Below, in pieces: positions 7,669 to 15,163 of a stretch of 17,942 nt of DNA. Source of the stretch: an uncultured Lachnospiraceae bacterium (GTDB taxonomy: Bacteria > Bacillota > Clostridia > Lachnospirales > Lachnospiraceae); NCBI GenBank assembly GCA_910588865.1, contig CAJUSJ010000032.1:1-17942 (forward strand), read 5' to 3'. Below the pieces are notes generated by a model. It was not told where the DNA came from. It saw only the letters and a program-made list of their open reading frames with translations, and ran no database searches. The translations under genes were made by a program, and so were the position numbers. The number at the start of each line of letters is the position of its first letter. Within the stretch, counting starts at the first letter, position 1.

Positions 7669-8688
7669 ATGGCAAGAATTTATTATCAGGAAGACTGCAA
7701 TCTGGCCATGCTGGATGGGAAGACCATCGCGGTCATCGGTTATGGAAGCCAGGGTCATGCCCATGCCCTGAACGCGAAGGAGTCCGGGTGCGAAGTCATC
7801 ATCGGTCTCTATGAGGGAAGCAGGTCCTGGGCAAAGGCAGAGGCCCAGGGATTTAAAGTATACACAGCGGCAGAGGCGGCCAAGAAGGCTGACATCATCA
7901 TGATCCTGATCAATGACGAGCTGCAGGCTGACATGTACAAGAAGGATATTGAGCCAAACCTTGAGCCGGGCAATATGCTGATGTTCGCTCACGGCTTCAA
8001 CATCCACTTCGGCTGTATCAAGCCTCCCAAGGATGTGGATGTGACCATGATCGCTCCCAAGGGCCCGGGCCACACTGTCCGTTCCGAGTATCAGGAAGGC
8101 AAGGGAGTTCCCTGTCTGGTAGCTGTGGAGCAGGATGCCACAGGCAAGGCCCTGGATATGGCCCTGGCCTACGCTCTGGCCATCGGCGGAGCCAGAGCCG
8201 GCGTATTGGAGACCACCTTCCGCACCGAGACAGAGACCGATCTTTTCGGAGAGCAGGCGGTTCTCTGCGGCGGCGTCTGCGCCCTGATGCAGGCTGGTTT
8301 TGAGACTCTGGTTGAGGCGGGCTATGACCCGAGAAACGCTTACTTTGAGTGTATCCACGAGATGAAGCTGATCGTTGATTTGATCTATCAGTCCGGTTTC
8401 GCGGGCATGAGATACTCCATCTCCAACACAGCCGAGTACGGCGACTATGTGACCGGGCCTAAGCTGATCACGGAAGAGACCAAGAAGACCATGAAGAAGA
8501 TCCTCTCTGACATTCAGGATGGCACATTTGCCAAGGAATTCCTTCTGGATATGTCTCCGGCAGGCCGTCAGGTTCATTTCCAGGCCATGAGAAAGTTGGC
8601 GGCAGAGCATCCGGCTGAGAAGATTGGCGAGGAGATCCGCAAACTGTACAGCTGGAACAATGAGAGCGACAAACTGATCAACAACTAA
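7669..8688 (+). CDS. ilvC: Ketol-acid reductoisomerase (class I), 339 aa
   Basis: Converts acetolactate and acetohydroxybutyrate to the dihydroxy acids of valine and isoleucine synthesis, with Mg2+ and NAD(P)H. The Rossmann motif GYGSQGHAHALN starts at residue 24. The cofactor loop GLYEGSRSW carries Arg and Ser residues typical of NADPH preference. MIAPKGPGHTVR and the metal-binding region with ETETDLFGEQAVLCGG follow, as does the ECIHEMKLIVDLIY helix. Length fits class I. The ATG at 7669 follows AGGAGG (7653-7658) by 10 nt; that SD is the end of a structured repeat unit. It probably shares a transcript with ilvN, with the repeat controlling or processing the junction. Confidence 0.97.
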   Translation: MARIYYQEDCNLAMLDGKTIAVIGYGSQGHAHALNAKESGCEVIIGLYEGSRSWAKAEAQGFKVYTAAEAAKKADIIMILINDELQADMYKKDIEPNLEPGNMLMFAHGFNIHFGCIKPPKDVDVTMIAPKGPGHTVRSEYQEGKGVPCLVAVEQDATGKALDMALAYALAIGGARAGVLETTFRTETETDLFGEQAVLCGGVCALMQAGFETLVEAGYDPRNAYFECIHEMKLIVDLIYQSGFAGMRYSISNTAEYGDYVTGPKLITEETKKTMKKILSDIQDGTFAKEFLLDMSPAGRQVHFQAMRKLAAEHPAEKIGEEIRKLYSWNNESDKLINN

Positions 8689-8708
8689 ATAACAGGGATT
8701 TCTTTCAC

Positions 8709-8742
8709 ATACAGGGGATGGCCCATTGGCTGTCCCCTGTAT
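8709..8742 (+). terminator. Hairpin after ilvC, probable terminator
   Basis: ATACAGGGGA (8709-8718) and TCCCCTGTAT (8733-8742) form a perfect 10-bp stem; the loop can add a small GCC/GGC stem. There is no strong T tract after it, so its termination efficiency is uncertain. Confidence 0.6.
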
Positions 8743-8772
8743 TGGCTTATAAAAAATGTAAAGAGAATCTCC

Positions 8773-8801
8773 TTCTCAAAACATGAAAAAAGGTGTATAC
8801 T
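8773..8801 (+). promoter_or_regulatory. Sigma-A promoter for the XpaC-like/VWA/telA operon
   Basis: -35 TTCTCA (8773-8778), 17-bp spacer, -10 TATACT (8796-8801). Placement right after the ilvC hairpin and 40 bp before the first gene supports it. Confidence 0.6.
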
Positions 8802-8840
8802 GTCTTAGAGGAAACAAGTGACAGGGAGGGATATGGATCG

Positions 8841-9572
8841 GTGAACAAATATATGAAACTTTTTTTGGGAAACGGGGCGTTCGCGGCAGGCGTGGTCTGT
8901 CTGTACTCACCGGGACTGATAGGGTTGTCCCCCTTCAGCCCCAATGTGTTCGCCGCCGCCGCTTCCATCGCCGTGGGAGTTGTGGCGATCCCCTCTTTTG
9001 TCCTGATGAACCGCCTTCTTCTCGCGGAAAAAGCGCCTGAGCTGCTGCGGTCTGACGACGGCAGGGCGGATGAGAAGGCCGCTGAGATTTTGGGCCGCTA
9101 TGTGTCCAGCCAGATTCTGGGGGGCATCGCCCAGTCAGCTCTTTCCCAGATACAGCGGCTGGAGAGCGGGGAGGCTAACTTTGAGAAGCTGGTGATCCGC
9201 AGGTTCGGAGCCGGAACCTTGAGCTGCCAGAAGTTCATGGGTGTTATGGTCTCCGCGTCAGAGGCCCTCTCCAAGGGGATGGTCCGGATGGCCAACAAGC
9301 TGATCATCTTTGATGAGGCGGAGTACTTAAAGCTTGCCTCCGGCGAATATCTCAGGGACGATATTCCGGACAATATCCAGGAGGAAAAAAAGAGACTTTA
9401 TGAAAAGAACCTGGAGGATCTGCGGTCTATCTTAGAGAAGAACGAGAAAGTCCTTCTGGAGGTGGACCACTTGATGATGGAGCTGTCTGATGTGGACTAC
9501 TCGGGAGAGGATATCGAGGCGGCGGCAGATCAGATCAACGAGCTGCTGAGGCAGCTGGAATATTATAAATAA
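8841..9572 (+). CDS. XpaC-like membrane protein, 243 aa
   Basis: Two hydrophobic segments lie near residues 6-26 (LFLGNGAFAAGVVCLYSPGL) and 35-56, followed by a long cytoplasmic, helical, charged region. This layout and its position two genes before telA resemble the 5-bromo-4-chloroindolyl phosphate hydrolysis protein XpaC, which is commonly encoded with TelA. The assignment rests on context and layout rather than a sharp motif. The start GTG 8841 follows AGGGAGGG by about 10 nt; a GTG at 8793 would overlap the predicted promoter and is rejected. The C-terminal half (IQEEKKRLYEKNLEDLRSIL) is probably coiled coil. It is followed after 29 nt by the VWA protein. Confidence 0.65.
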   Translation: MNKYMKLFLGNGAFAAGVVCLYSPGLIGLSPFSPNVFAAAASIAVGVVAIPSFVLMNRLLLAEKAPELLRSDDGRADEKAAEILGRYVSSQILGGIAQSALSQIQRLESGEANFEKLVIRRFGAGTLSCQKFMGVMVSASEALSKGMVRMANKLIIFDEAEYLKLASGEYLRDDIPDNIQEEKKRLYEKNLEDLRSILEKNEKVLLEVDHLMMELSDVDYSGEDIEAAADQINELLRQLEYYK

Positions 9573-9601
9573 GGTCTGAACCAAAGCAAAGGAGAATATG
9601 T

Positions 9602-11287
9602 ATGAAAAACAGCAAAAATCAGGGGCTGGTCATTGCGGGGATAGGCGTCGCGGTGTTTGTCCTGGCATTTGCCGGCATTATGCTGACGAGAAACGCGGGA
9701 AAATCCGCGAAGACCGTGAGCACGGAGTCAGCGGCAGCTACCATTGAAAAGTATGTAAAGAAGATCGGGCCGGCCCAGGCGCCAGTGGTCAAGTCTCCGG
9801 TGGAGCTGGCGGACACCAGCGTGGACGAGCTTCCGGATATTGATACCAACGAGATCACTGTCAGTCCTGTCACTTCCCTGTACGCGGAGATCTTTTCCAC
9901 ATCGGAAAAATGCGGAGCGGGAAAGGACGGCTGGATCAATGAGGTGGCGGAGAGATTCAACAGGGAAGGCTTTGAGGTGGACGGGAAGCCTGTGTCCGTC
10001 ATGATCCGGAATGTGGCGTCAGGCCTTGGGATGGATTACATAAAGAGCGGCAAGTATCTCCCTGACGGCTACACGCCATCCAATGATTTCTGGGGAAAGA
10101 TGCTCATCGCCGACGGAGTTTTGGTGGAGGTTGTCAGCGAAAGGCTGGTAGGCAACACGGCGGGCATCCTTCTGACCAGGGACACTCAGAAGCAGCTGCT
10201 GGAAAAGTATGGGGCGATCAACTTAAAGACCATTGTGGATGCCACGGAAAACGGGGAATTTGCCATGGGCTACACCAACCCCTACGCGTCGGCCACTGGC
10301 CTTAATTTTCTTATCTCAACCCTGCAGACCTACAATGCCCGGGACCCTCTCAGCAACGAGTCCGTAGACGGGTTTCAGACTTTCCAGGCCAATGTGCCCT
10401 TTGTGGCCTACACTACCCTGCAGATGCGGGAGGCGGCGGAGACAGGCACATTGGATGGGTTTGTCATGGAGTACCAGACCTACATCAATGACCCGGAGTT
10501 GACGAGAAAGTATGAGTTTACTCCATTTGGATTTATCCACACCAATCCTCTGTACACACCCCAGGGCACAAGCGCCCAAAAAAAGCAGATTCTCCAGATG
10601 TTCGCGGAATTTTCCCAGTCTGAGGAGAACCAGGAGCTGGCCGGGGAGTACGGCTTTAACGTGGACTTAAACTACACAGTGGAGCAGAATGAGGTGGACG
10701 GGACCACCCTTTTAAATGCCCAGGAGCTGTGGAAGAAGGAGAAGGACAGCGGCAGGCCCATTCTGGCGGTGTTTGTGGCGGATGTGTCCGGCTCCATGGG
10801 AGGGCAGCCTTTGAACGCCTTAAAGACTTCCCTGATCAACGGAATGCGGTATATCAATACCACCAACTACATTGGGCTTGTGTCCTACTCCGACGATGTG
10901 GTGATCAATGTCCCGGTAGGCAAATTTGACTTAAACCAGCAGTCAGCCTTCAAAGGTGCTGTGGAGAGCTTAAGCGCTTCCGGCGGGACAGCCACCTTTG
11001 ACGGAATCATCGTGGCCGCGGACATGCTGATAAAGGCCAGGGAACAGTATCCTGACGCCAAGATGATGATGTTTGTCCTGTCAGACGGGGAGACCAACCG
11101 AGGCCATCTCCTGAAAGATATCCAGAGCCCTATAGATGCCCTGAATATCCCCATCTACACCATCGGATATAACGCTGATATCCCGGCGCTGGAAAGCATC
11201 TCCGCCATCAACGAGGCGGCCAGCATCAACGCGGATTCCGACGATGTGGTATACCAGCTGAGAAACCTGTTTAATTCCAGTTTATAG
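9602..11287 (+). CDS. Membrane-anchored substrate-binding + VWA domain protein, 561 aa
   Basis: Residues 8-28 form one hydrophobic anchor (LVIAGIGVAVFVLAFAGIML), so the rest is likely outside the cell. Residues of about 85-360 look like an extracellular solute-binding fold (SVMIRNVASGLGMDYIKSG, DGVLVEVVSERLVG, GYTNPYASATGLNF). Residues of about 385-555 are a von Willebrand A domain with a complete MIDAS: D394-V-S-G-S398, T463 or T465 in GGTAT, and D495 in LSDGETN, which binds a divalent metal ion. VWA proteins accompany TelA/TerD-type toxic-anion or stress systems. The stop TAG (11285-11287) coincides with the first bases of a structured repeat, which separates this gene from telA. SD AAAGGAG lies 7 nt before the start. 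Substrate unknown. Confidence 0.82.
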   Translation: MKNSKNQGLVIAGIGVAVFVLAFAGIMLTRNAGKSAKTVSTESAAATIEKYVKKIGPAQAPVVKSPVELADTSVDELPDIDTNEITVSPVTSLYAEIFSTSEKCGAGKDGWINEVAERFNREGFEVDGKPVSVMIRNVASGLGMDYIKSGKYLPDGYTPSNDFWGKMLIADGVLVEVVSERLVGNTAGILLTRDTQKQLLEKYGAINLKTIVDATENGEFAMGYTNPYASATGLNFLISTLQTYNARDPLSNESVDGFQTFQANVPFVAYTTLQMREAAETGTLDGFVMEYQTYINDPELTRKYEFTPFGFIHTNPLYTPQGTSAQKKQILQMFAEFSQSEENQELAGEYGFNVDLNYTVEQNEVDGTTLLNAQELWKKEKDSGRPILAVFVADVSGSMGGQPLNALKTSLINGMRYINTTNYIGLVSYSDDVVINVPVGKFDLNQQSAFKGAVESLSASGGTATFDGIIVAADMLIKAREQYPDAKMMMFVLSDGETNRGHLLKDIQSPIDALNIPIYTIGYNADIPALESISAINEAASINADSDDVVYQLRNLFNSSL

Positions 11288-11387
11288 AGAAGGAAGGCAA
11301 ACGCGGGAGGCAAGCCCGCGGGGACTTTTTCATGTCTTCCGCCCACATGGCAGCGCCCCGTGGGGCAGATGCCGCTTATCATTATAT
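11285..11387 (+). repeat. SD-bounded two-hairpin repeat, copy upstream of telA
   Basis: Starts at the stop codon of the VWA gene (TAGAGAAGGAAGGCAAACGC) and ends at the TTAGGAGG that serves telA. Hairpin 1: GGAAGGCA pairs with TGTCTTCC (one G-U pair) around GCGGG / CCCGC. Hairpin 2: GGCA / TGCC encloses GCCCC / GGGGC. The outer stems match the ilvC copy; the inner stems are entirely different but still pair. Confidence 0.75.
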
Positions 11388-11403
11388 TAGGAGGAGATTT
11401 GCC

Positions 11404-12549
11404 ATGGCATTTACATTGGAACTGCCCCAGAAGGAAGAGATCAAGAAGATGGTGGAGGAGGAGACCGCGGTTGACACCAGCACCACCCTGATGATCTCCG
11501 ACGCTTCAAAGCAGAAGGGGGAAGAGATCTTAAACACGGATATTGACAATTTCCATGACCGTCAGGAACTGACAAAAGCCATCCAGGAATTCGGAAATGA
11601 TGTGCTGAAAAAGTCCTCTGATAAAAATTCCCTGCTCAAGACCCGTATCGGGGAGCTGTCCAAAGCAGGGGGAGAGACCGGGGAGGTGGCCAGGGGCCTG
11701 GCGGACCTTTCCCGCCAGATGGAAGACTTAGACCCCTCGGGGATTGATTTTATAAAGAAGGGGCCTCTGGGTGGTCTGTTCAATCCGGTGCGGGCTTATT
11801 TTAACCGCTACAAGGCCGCGGACACAGCTATCGCGGAGATCGTCACCTCCTTAGAAAAGGGGGCAAAGGTTTTAAAAGACGATAACACCACTCTGGAACT
11901 GGAGCAGGCTTCCATGAGGGATCTGACAAAACAGCTGAACCAGAAGATTGTTCTGGGGCAGGAGCTGGACGATTACCTTACAGAGCAGATCGAGAAGCAG
12001 AAGGCTGTCAACGGAGATTCGGACAGGATCCAGTTTGTGGAGGAGGAGATTCTGTTCCCCTTGAGGCAGAGGATGATAGACTTTAACCAGATGCTGGCAG
12101 TGAACCAGAACGGCATTATAGCCATGGAAGTGATCCGGAAGAACAATTACGAGCTGATCCGTTCCGTGAACCGGGCCCAGACAGTGACAGTGGCTGCCCT
12201 CAACGTGGCTGTCACGGTGGCAGGAGCCCTGTACAACCAGAAGATTGTTCTGGAAAAGGTGAAGGCTCTGAACCAGACCACCAACAACATGATCGCCGCC
12301 ACATCCCGGATGCTCAACACGCAGGGAACAGAGATCCAGAAACAGGCCATGGACTCCAATATCCAGGTGGAGACTCTCAAGGAAGCGTTCAAGGAGACGC
12401 TGACCGCCCTGGATTCCATCAGCCAGTACAAGCAGAAGGCCCTTCCGCAGATGCGGGAGACCATCGAGCAGTTCCGCGTCATGACCCAGGAGGGAGAGGC
12501 GGCTATCCGCAGGATGGAAGAATCCGGAGTTATGGAGAGCGGGAACTGA
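11404..12549 (+). CDS. telA: TelA family toxic anion resistance protein, 381 aa
   Basis: A cytoplasmic, almost wholly helical protein of the TelA family (PF05816), linked by name to tellurite resistance and more broadly to envelope-stress and toxic-compound tolerance. Visible family features are the GGLFNPVRAYFNRYKAADTA segment, a helical middle with LKDDNTTLELEQASMRDLTK, and the late QTVTVAALNVAVTVAGALYN stretch. Length is normal. The start at 11404 is set by AGGAGGAG 7 nt upstream; that SD is the 3' boundary of a repeat unit, and a longer in-frame start at 11332 lies inside the repeat and is rejected. It is the last gene of the XpaC-like/VWA/TelA operon. The actual toxicant cannot be deduced. 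Confidence 0.9.
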   Translation: MAFTLELPQKEEIKKMVEEETAVDTSTTLMISDASKQKGEEILNTDIDNFHDRQELTKAIQEFGNDVLKKSSDKNSLLKTRIGELSKAGGETGEVARGLADLSRQMEDLDPSGIDFIKKGPLGGLFNPVRAYFNRYKAADTAIAEIVTSLEKGAKVLKDDNTTLELEQASMRDLTKQLNQKIVLGQELDDYLTEQIEKQKAVNGDSDRIQFVEEEILFPLRQRMIDFNQMLAVNQNGIIAMEVIRKNNYELIRSVNRAQTVTVAALNVAVTVAGALYNQKIVLEKVKALNQTTNNMIAATSRMLNTQGTEIQKQAMDSNIQVETLKEAFKETLTALDSISQYKQKALPQMRETIEQFRVMTQEGEAAIRRMEESGVMESGN

Positions 12550-12555
12550 TACAGT

Positions 12556-12601
12556 GAGCCGTCGCTCTGTAGATGAGTAATCATTTATGGGGCGATGGCT
12601 C
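12556..12601 (+). terminator. Inverted repeat after telA, probable terminator
   Basis: GAGCCGTCGC (12556-12565) pairs with GCGATGGCTC (12592-12601), 10 bp with one G-U pair, and is followed by TGCTTTT. The loop is long (26 nt). It marks the left edge of the AT-rich island. Confidence 0.5.
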
Positions 12602-12641
12602 TGCTTTTATGCGCCAACGTGATAGTTTAAGAATTTTCCGG

Positions 12642-12647
12642 TATAAT
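12642..12647 (+). promoter_or_regulatory. -10 element for the AT-rich three-gene cassette
   Basis: A perfect TATAAT lies 38 nt before the chosen start of the first cassette gene. No good -35 is visible at 16-18 bp. Its position places the transcript start near 12654, which excludes the ATG at 12652 as start. Confidence 0.45.
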
Positions 12648-12684
12648 ATAGATGAGAAAATATAACTTTTTGGAGACTAGAAAT

Positions 12685-13110
12685 ATGAAAAAAAAGAGAA
12701 TTAGATTCAAATACATGGATTTTATTGATGTTGACATAGAATTAAAACAGCATTACACAGTAATAAATGGTGATAGCGCGACAGGAAAGACATATATGTA
12801 CGAAGTAATATCACAGTATGCCTTAGAAAATAATTCAGATGACATAATATGTATAACATTAGATAATTGTTTAGACAGCACTAGTATAATAGATAAAATA
12901 AAGAATAAAAACGAAGCAATCATAATTATAGATATGGCAGACTCAATCTTTTCAAGATCACCTGAAATAAAAGAGTTTATAGAACAAGATAGAAAGAATT
13001 ACTATATAATAATGAGTCGGACATTCGCGAAAATGTATACAGAATTAGCAAGACCTATCATAAGTAAAAACATGGTAAGTATACAGTATAAAATGGATTT
13101 AGTACAATAA
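12685..13110 (+). CDS. Small P-loop NTPase of AT-rich cassette, 141 aa
   Basis: A compact ATPase core: Walker A GDSATGKT at residues 29-36 right after a beta strand (YTVING), Walker B AIIIIDMAD at 78-86 with D83, and a sensor-like strand YYIIMSRT at 106-113. At 141 aa it has little beyond the P-loop fold and lacks an arginine finger that I can identify, so it may act with a partner. GGAG at 12672-12675 lies 9 nt before the ATG at 12685; the ATG at 12652 has no SD. Codons are rich in ATA, AGA and TTA, unlike telA just upstream, which indicates recent transfer. The next gene begins 15 nt downstream. Function unknown; a sensor or switch role in a defence-like cassette is only a guess. Confidence 0.8.
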   Translation: MKKKRIRFKYMDFIDVDIELKQHYTVINGDSATGKTYMYEVISQYALENNSDDIICITLDNCLDSTSIIDKIKNKNEAIIIIDMADSIFSRSPEIKEFIEQDRKNYYIIMSRTFAKMYTELARPIISKNMVSIQYKMDLVQ

Positions 13111-13124
13111 GGGGAGTTAAATAT

Positions 13125-14033
13125 ATGATAAAAGTTAGGACGGAGGATTCTAAAGATGGCTTGGTAATATGTCAAAAGATAAAAGAATTATACTTTAATG
13201 AAATAGAGGTTAATACATTAAATGGTATCGTTAACCTTAAGAAAAAGGTAGTGAGCATACTTAATGATATGCAAGCAGATGACATATTGATTATTGTATA
13301 TGATAACATAGTTGAAAATGTGATAGTATCAAATAACATAAATGATCTGTTGGATTACATATATAAAACAAACGAGCGAAGAGTTAAAATGATACCTACA
13401 ATATCATTTGAATTAGAGATACTGACAATAAATAATATAGAATTACTATATAATTTTGATGTGTATAAGGAATGGTTTAGTAAACTTAGAGAATTGTATA
13501 CAGAAACCAGGGATATAAGAACATTAACACAAGCATCTAAACATGACAAAAAATATAGTGAAATGTATGATAGTGTCAGAAGAGAAAAGAAGAGAAGCAG
13601 ATACTATAAGGTGTTAAGTGAGAAAGAATTTGAGGATTCAATAACAATAGAAAGCATAAGCAAAAAAATAATTAGCAGAATATTTGATTTAAGTGAGATA
13701 AGACCAGTAAGAGAATGCTGGGTAAACAATTGTTGTTATAAGAACGGGGAATGTAAAATCACAAACATAGATACACAAAGTATAAAGGATAAAGAGAGTA
13801 TAGGAAACCGTTTATATAAGATAAGGGCATTGATTAACGAAACAGCATTTAAAAATGTAGCAATTAGAATAGGTGAGATTTTACATAAAGAGTTAATTAT
13901 AAACGAAACAATATATGACTTAGTAAGGAATGAAGTACTTGTTGAAATGTTGGAATTATCAAAACAAGATATAGAAGCAATGAAAGTATATAAGAAATTG
14001 GAGAATGAATATGATAAATATATTAAAAAATAG
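13125..14033 (+). CDS. Unknown protein of AT-rich cassette, possible TOPRIM-like N-terminus, 302 aa
   Basis: No family is recognised with certainty. The first 100 residues follow the order seen in OLD/RloB-type TOPRIM proteins: an acidic start RTEDSKDGLVI (E7, D8, D11), NGIVNLKKKV near 33-42, a hydrophobic strand ending in acid DDILIIVYDN (D60), then PTISFELEIL with F95-E96. The DxD of canonical TOPRIM is not complete (D60-N-I), so this is a hypothesis. A cysteine cluster C198, C203, C204, C210 (CX4CCX5C) could bind metal. The rest is helical and charged. SD GGAG is 8 nt before the start. It sits 14 nt after the NTPase gene and overlaps the next gene by 23 nt, so the three are translated from one message. 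AT-rich codon use is foreign. Confidence 0.7.
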   Translation: MIKVRTEDSKDGLVICQKIKELYFNEIEVNTLNGIVNLKKKVVSILNDMQADDILIIVYDNIVENVIVSNNINDLLDYIYKTNERRVKMIPTISFELEILTINNIELLYNFDVYKEWFSKLRELYTETRDIRTLTQASKHDKKYSEMYDSVRREKKRSRYYKVLSEKEFEDSITIESISKKIISRIFDLSEIRPVRECWVNNCCYKNGECKITNIDTQSIKDKESIGNRLYKIRALINETAFKNVAIRIGEILHKELIINETIYDLVRNEVLVEMLELSKQDIEAMKVYKKLENEYDKYIKK

Positions 14034-14472
14034 AGAAATACTGCAAAAGAGAATAAATAATGGGTATAAATATGTTGAGTGTCCATTCAAAAGATTAAAT
14101 ACAGTAATATCATATGAGGGCACAATATCAGATAATATCAGAGTCATAGTGAAAGAAATAGAGGAATGTGAAATAGAAGATAATAACTTAATAAGTAAGT
14201 TCACAGGAGCGCCTATAGAGTTAAATAAGCTATCAGATGGATGTAAAACAGCGATATATGTCTATTTTAGAGCTATATTAAAACCAAATAAGCATGAAAT
14301 AATAAATATAACAGAATGTGGGCCAAACGCGATAAAGTATATTCTAGAAAATTATAGAGACAGGCAATTAAATTTATACCTTGGGCATTGGGAAGTATCA
14401 ACCGATACAATGGCGGATATAGTTATAGACGAATATACAGAAGTAATCAGTATACAAGAACTGTTGAAATAA
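14011..14472 (+). CDS. DUF4869-like protein of AT-rich cassette, 153 aa
   Basis: From memory, the central part resembles DUF4869 proteins of Lachnospiraceae: KLSDGCKTAIYVYF at 73-86 compared with LSGGVKTLI-type segments, NITECGPNAIKYIL at 99-112 compared with NASACGDNCAKWIL, then LNLYLGHWEV. Its function is not known to me. There are no membrane helices or catalytic motifs that I can name. The ATG at 14011 is preferred, because GGAG (14000-14003) is 7 nt upstream; the in-frame ATG at 14005 is only 1 nt from it. It overlaps the 302-aa gene by 23 nt, which suggests translational coupling and joint function. It ends the cassette and is followed by a terminator shared with the convergent toxin gene. 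Confidence 0.72.
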   Translation: MINILKNREILQKRINNGYKYVECPFKRLNTVISYEGTISDNIRVIVKEIEECEIEDNNLISKFTGAPIELNKLSDGCKTAIYVYFRAILKPNKHEIINITECGPNAIKYILENYRDRQLNLYLGHWEVSTDTMADIVIDEYTEVISIQELLK

Positions 14473-14486
14473 GAGATTGAGGGCTA

Positions 14487-14515
14487 AATCCCCGTCTTGG
14501 AAGCGGGCGGGGATT
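14487..14515. terminator. Bidirectional terminator at the right edge of the AT-rich cassette
   Basis: AATCCCCG (14487-14494) pairs perfectly with CGGGGATT (14508-14515). T-rich sequence follows (GGTTTGGGTTATTTAT). It lies between the convergent DUF4869-like and yoeB genes. Confidence 0.65.
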
Positions 14516-14523
14516 GGTTTGGG

Positions 14524-14793
14524 TTATTTATCTCCATAGTGGCCTCTGCAGTGGGCGATGTAGAGTCGCCCGTTTTCCATGTGGTAGACGAGGCGGTCTT
14601 TTTCGTTGACGCGGCGGCTGTATTCGCCCTGCAGGTCGCCGGAGAGGGGTTCAGGTTTTCCGATCCCTTTCATACAGCCGTTCCGTTCAATATCCTGGAT
14701 GAGCTGGTTGATCCGCTTTAGTGTTTTTTTATCCTGGGCCTGCCAGTAGAGATAATCCTCCCAGGCATCGTCCGACCATATTTTTTCACTCAT
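14524..14793 (-). CDS. yoeB: Txe/YoeB family mRNA interferase toxin, 89 aa
   Basis: A ribosome-dependent endoribonuclease toxin that cleaves mRNA in the A site. Family hallmarks are plain: AWEDYLYWQ at 10-18, KKTLKRINQLIQDIER at 22-37, GIGKPEPL at 43-50 with catalytic-type E48, YSRRVNEKDRLVY at 58-70 with R67, and the terminal GHY with H85-Y86. Length is exactly that of the family. It overlaps the antitoxin gene by 8 nt (14786-14793), typical of coupled toxin-antitoxin translation. All expected catalytic residues appear intact, so it is likely functional. It is the second gene of the minus-strand pair. Confidence 0.94.
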   Translation of the reverse strand: MSEKIWSDDAWEDYLYWQAQDKKTLKRINQLIQDIERNGCMKGIGKPEPLSGDLQGEYSRRVNEKDRLVYHMENGRLYIAHCRGHYGDK

Positions 14794-15055
14794 CGTCCAC
14801 CTCTATCAGTTCATGGGCGGTGCCATTCCCGGCTCTCAGCTCCTGGACGGATTTCTTCACATACGCCATGTTCGCCTCGGAGAAGAATGGGTCAGTGGTC
14901 TGGGCGATCTCAAACGGGATGCGGTTTTCTCGTAAAACAGCTTTCACAAAAAGATTGATCGCGGTAGAAGTATTCAGGCCAACATTGGAGCAGAAGGCGT
15001 CAAAGCTGGCTTTGTCTTTTTCGTCTACCCTTGCGGTTAAGGTTGCCAGTGCCAT
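14786..15055 (-). CDS. relB: RelB/DinJ family antitoxin, 89 aa
   Basis: The partner of the YoeB-type toxin. The N-terminal ribbon-helix-helix (ATLTARVDEKDKASFDAFCS, then GLNTSTAINLFVKAVL) is the DNA-binding and dimerisation part and closely fits the RelB/DinJ family. The C-terminal acidic tail (AHELIEVDDE) is the likely toxin-binding region. A RelB/DinJ-type antitoxin paired with a YoeB-type toxin is a mixed but known arrangement. SD AAAGGAAAG precedes the start. The gene is read from a good promoter at 15117-15089, beside palindromes that could be its autoregulatory operator. Confidence 0.92.
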   Translation of the reverse strand: MALATLTARVDEKDKASFDAFCSNVGLNTSTAINLFVKAVLRENRIPFEIAQTTDPFFSEANMAYVKKSVQELRAGNGTAHELIEVDDE

Positions 15056-15088
15056 AGATATCTTTCCTTTCGTATTCAGTTTGTGATT

Positions 15089-15117
15089 ATTATAGCACTA
15101 TTGTATGCTGAAAGCAA
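15089..15117 (-). promoter_or_regulatory. Sigma-A promoter of the toxin-antitoxin operon
   Basis: On the minus strand: -35 TTGCTT (15117-15112), 17-bp spacer, extended -10 TGCTATAAT with TATAAT at 15094-15089. It is 34 bp from the antitoxin start. Confidence 0.75.
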
Positions 15118-15118
15118 G

Positions 15119-15153
15119 CGTATGTATTACATACGTAATAGATTTTACGTAAA
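15119..15153. promoter_or_regulatory. Palindromes at the toxin-antitoxin promoter, candidate RelB operator
   Basis: CGTATGT-ATT-ACATACG (15119-15135) is a perfect inverted repeat directly upstream of the -35. ACGTAA and TTACGT form a further inverted pair, and TTTACGTAAA (15144-15153) is a perfect 10-bp palindrome. Repeated short palindromes at the antitoxin promoter are usual for ribbon-helix-helix autoregulation. Confidence 0.5.
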
Positions 15154-15163
15154 TTTTTTTACT

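Noticed and set aside
6984..8688. T-box or peptide-attenuator control of the ilv genes
   Set aside because: The leader is about 30 nt, with no room for a T-box, and no leader peptide rich in branched-chain codons was found.
12549..14523. Integrase, transposase or clear attachment sites flanking the AT-rich cassette
   Set aside because: No recombinase gene or matching direct repeats could be seen at either edge, so a specific insertion mechanism is not claimed.
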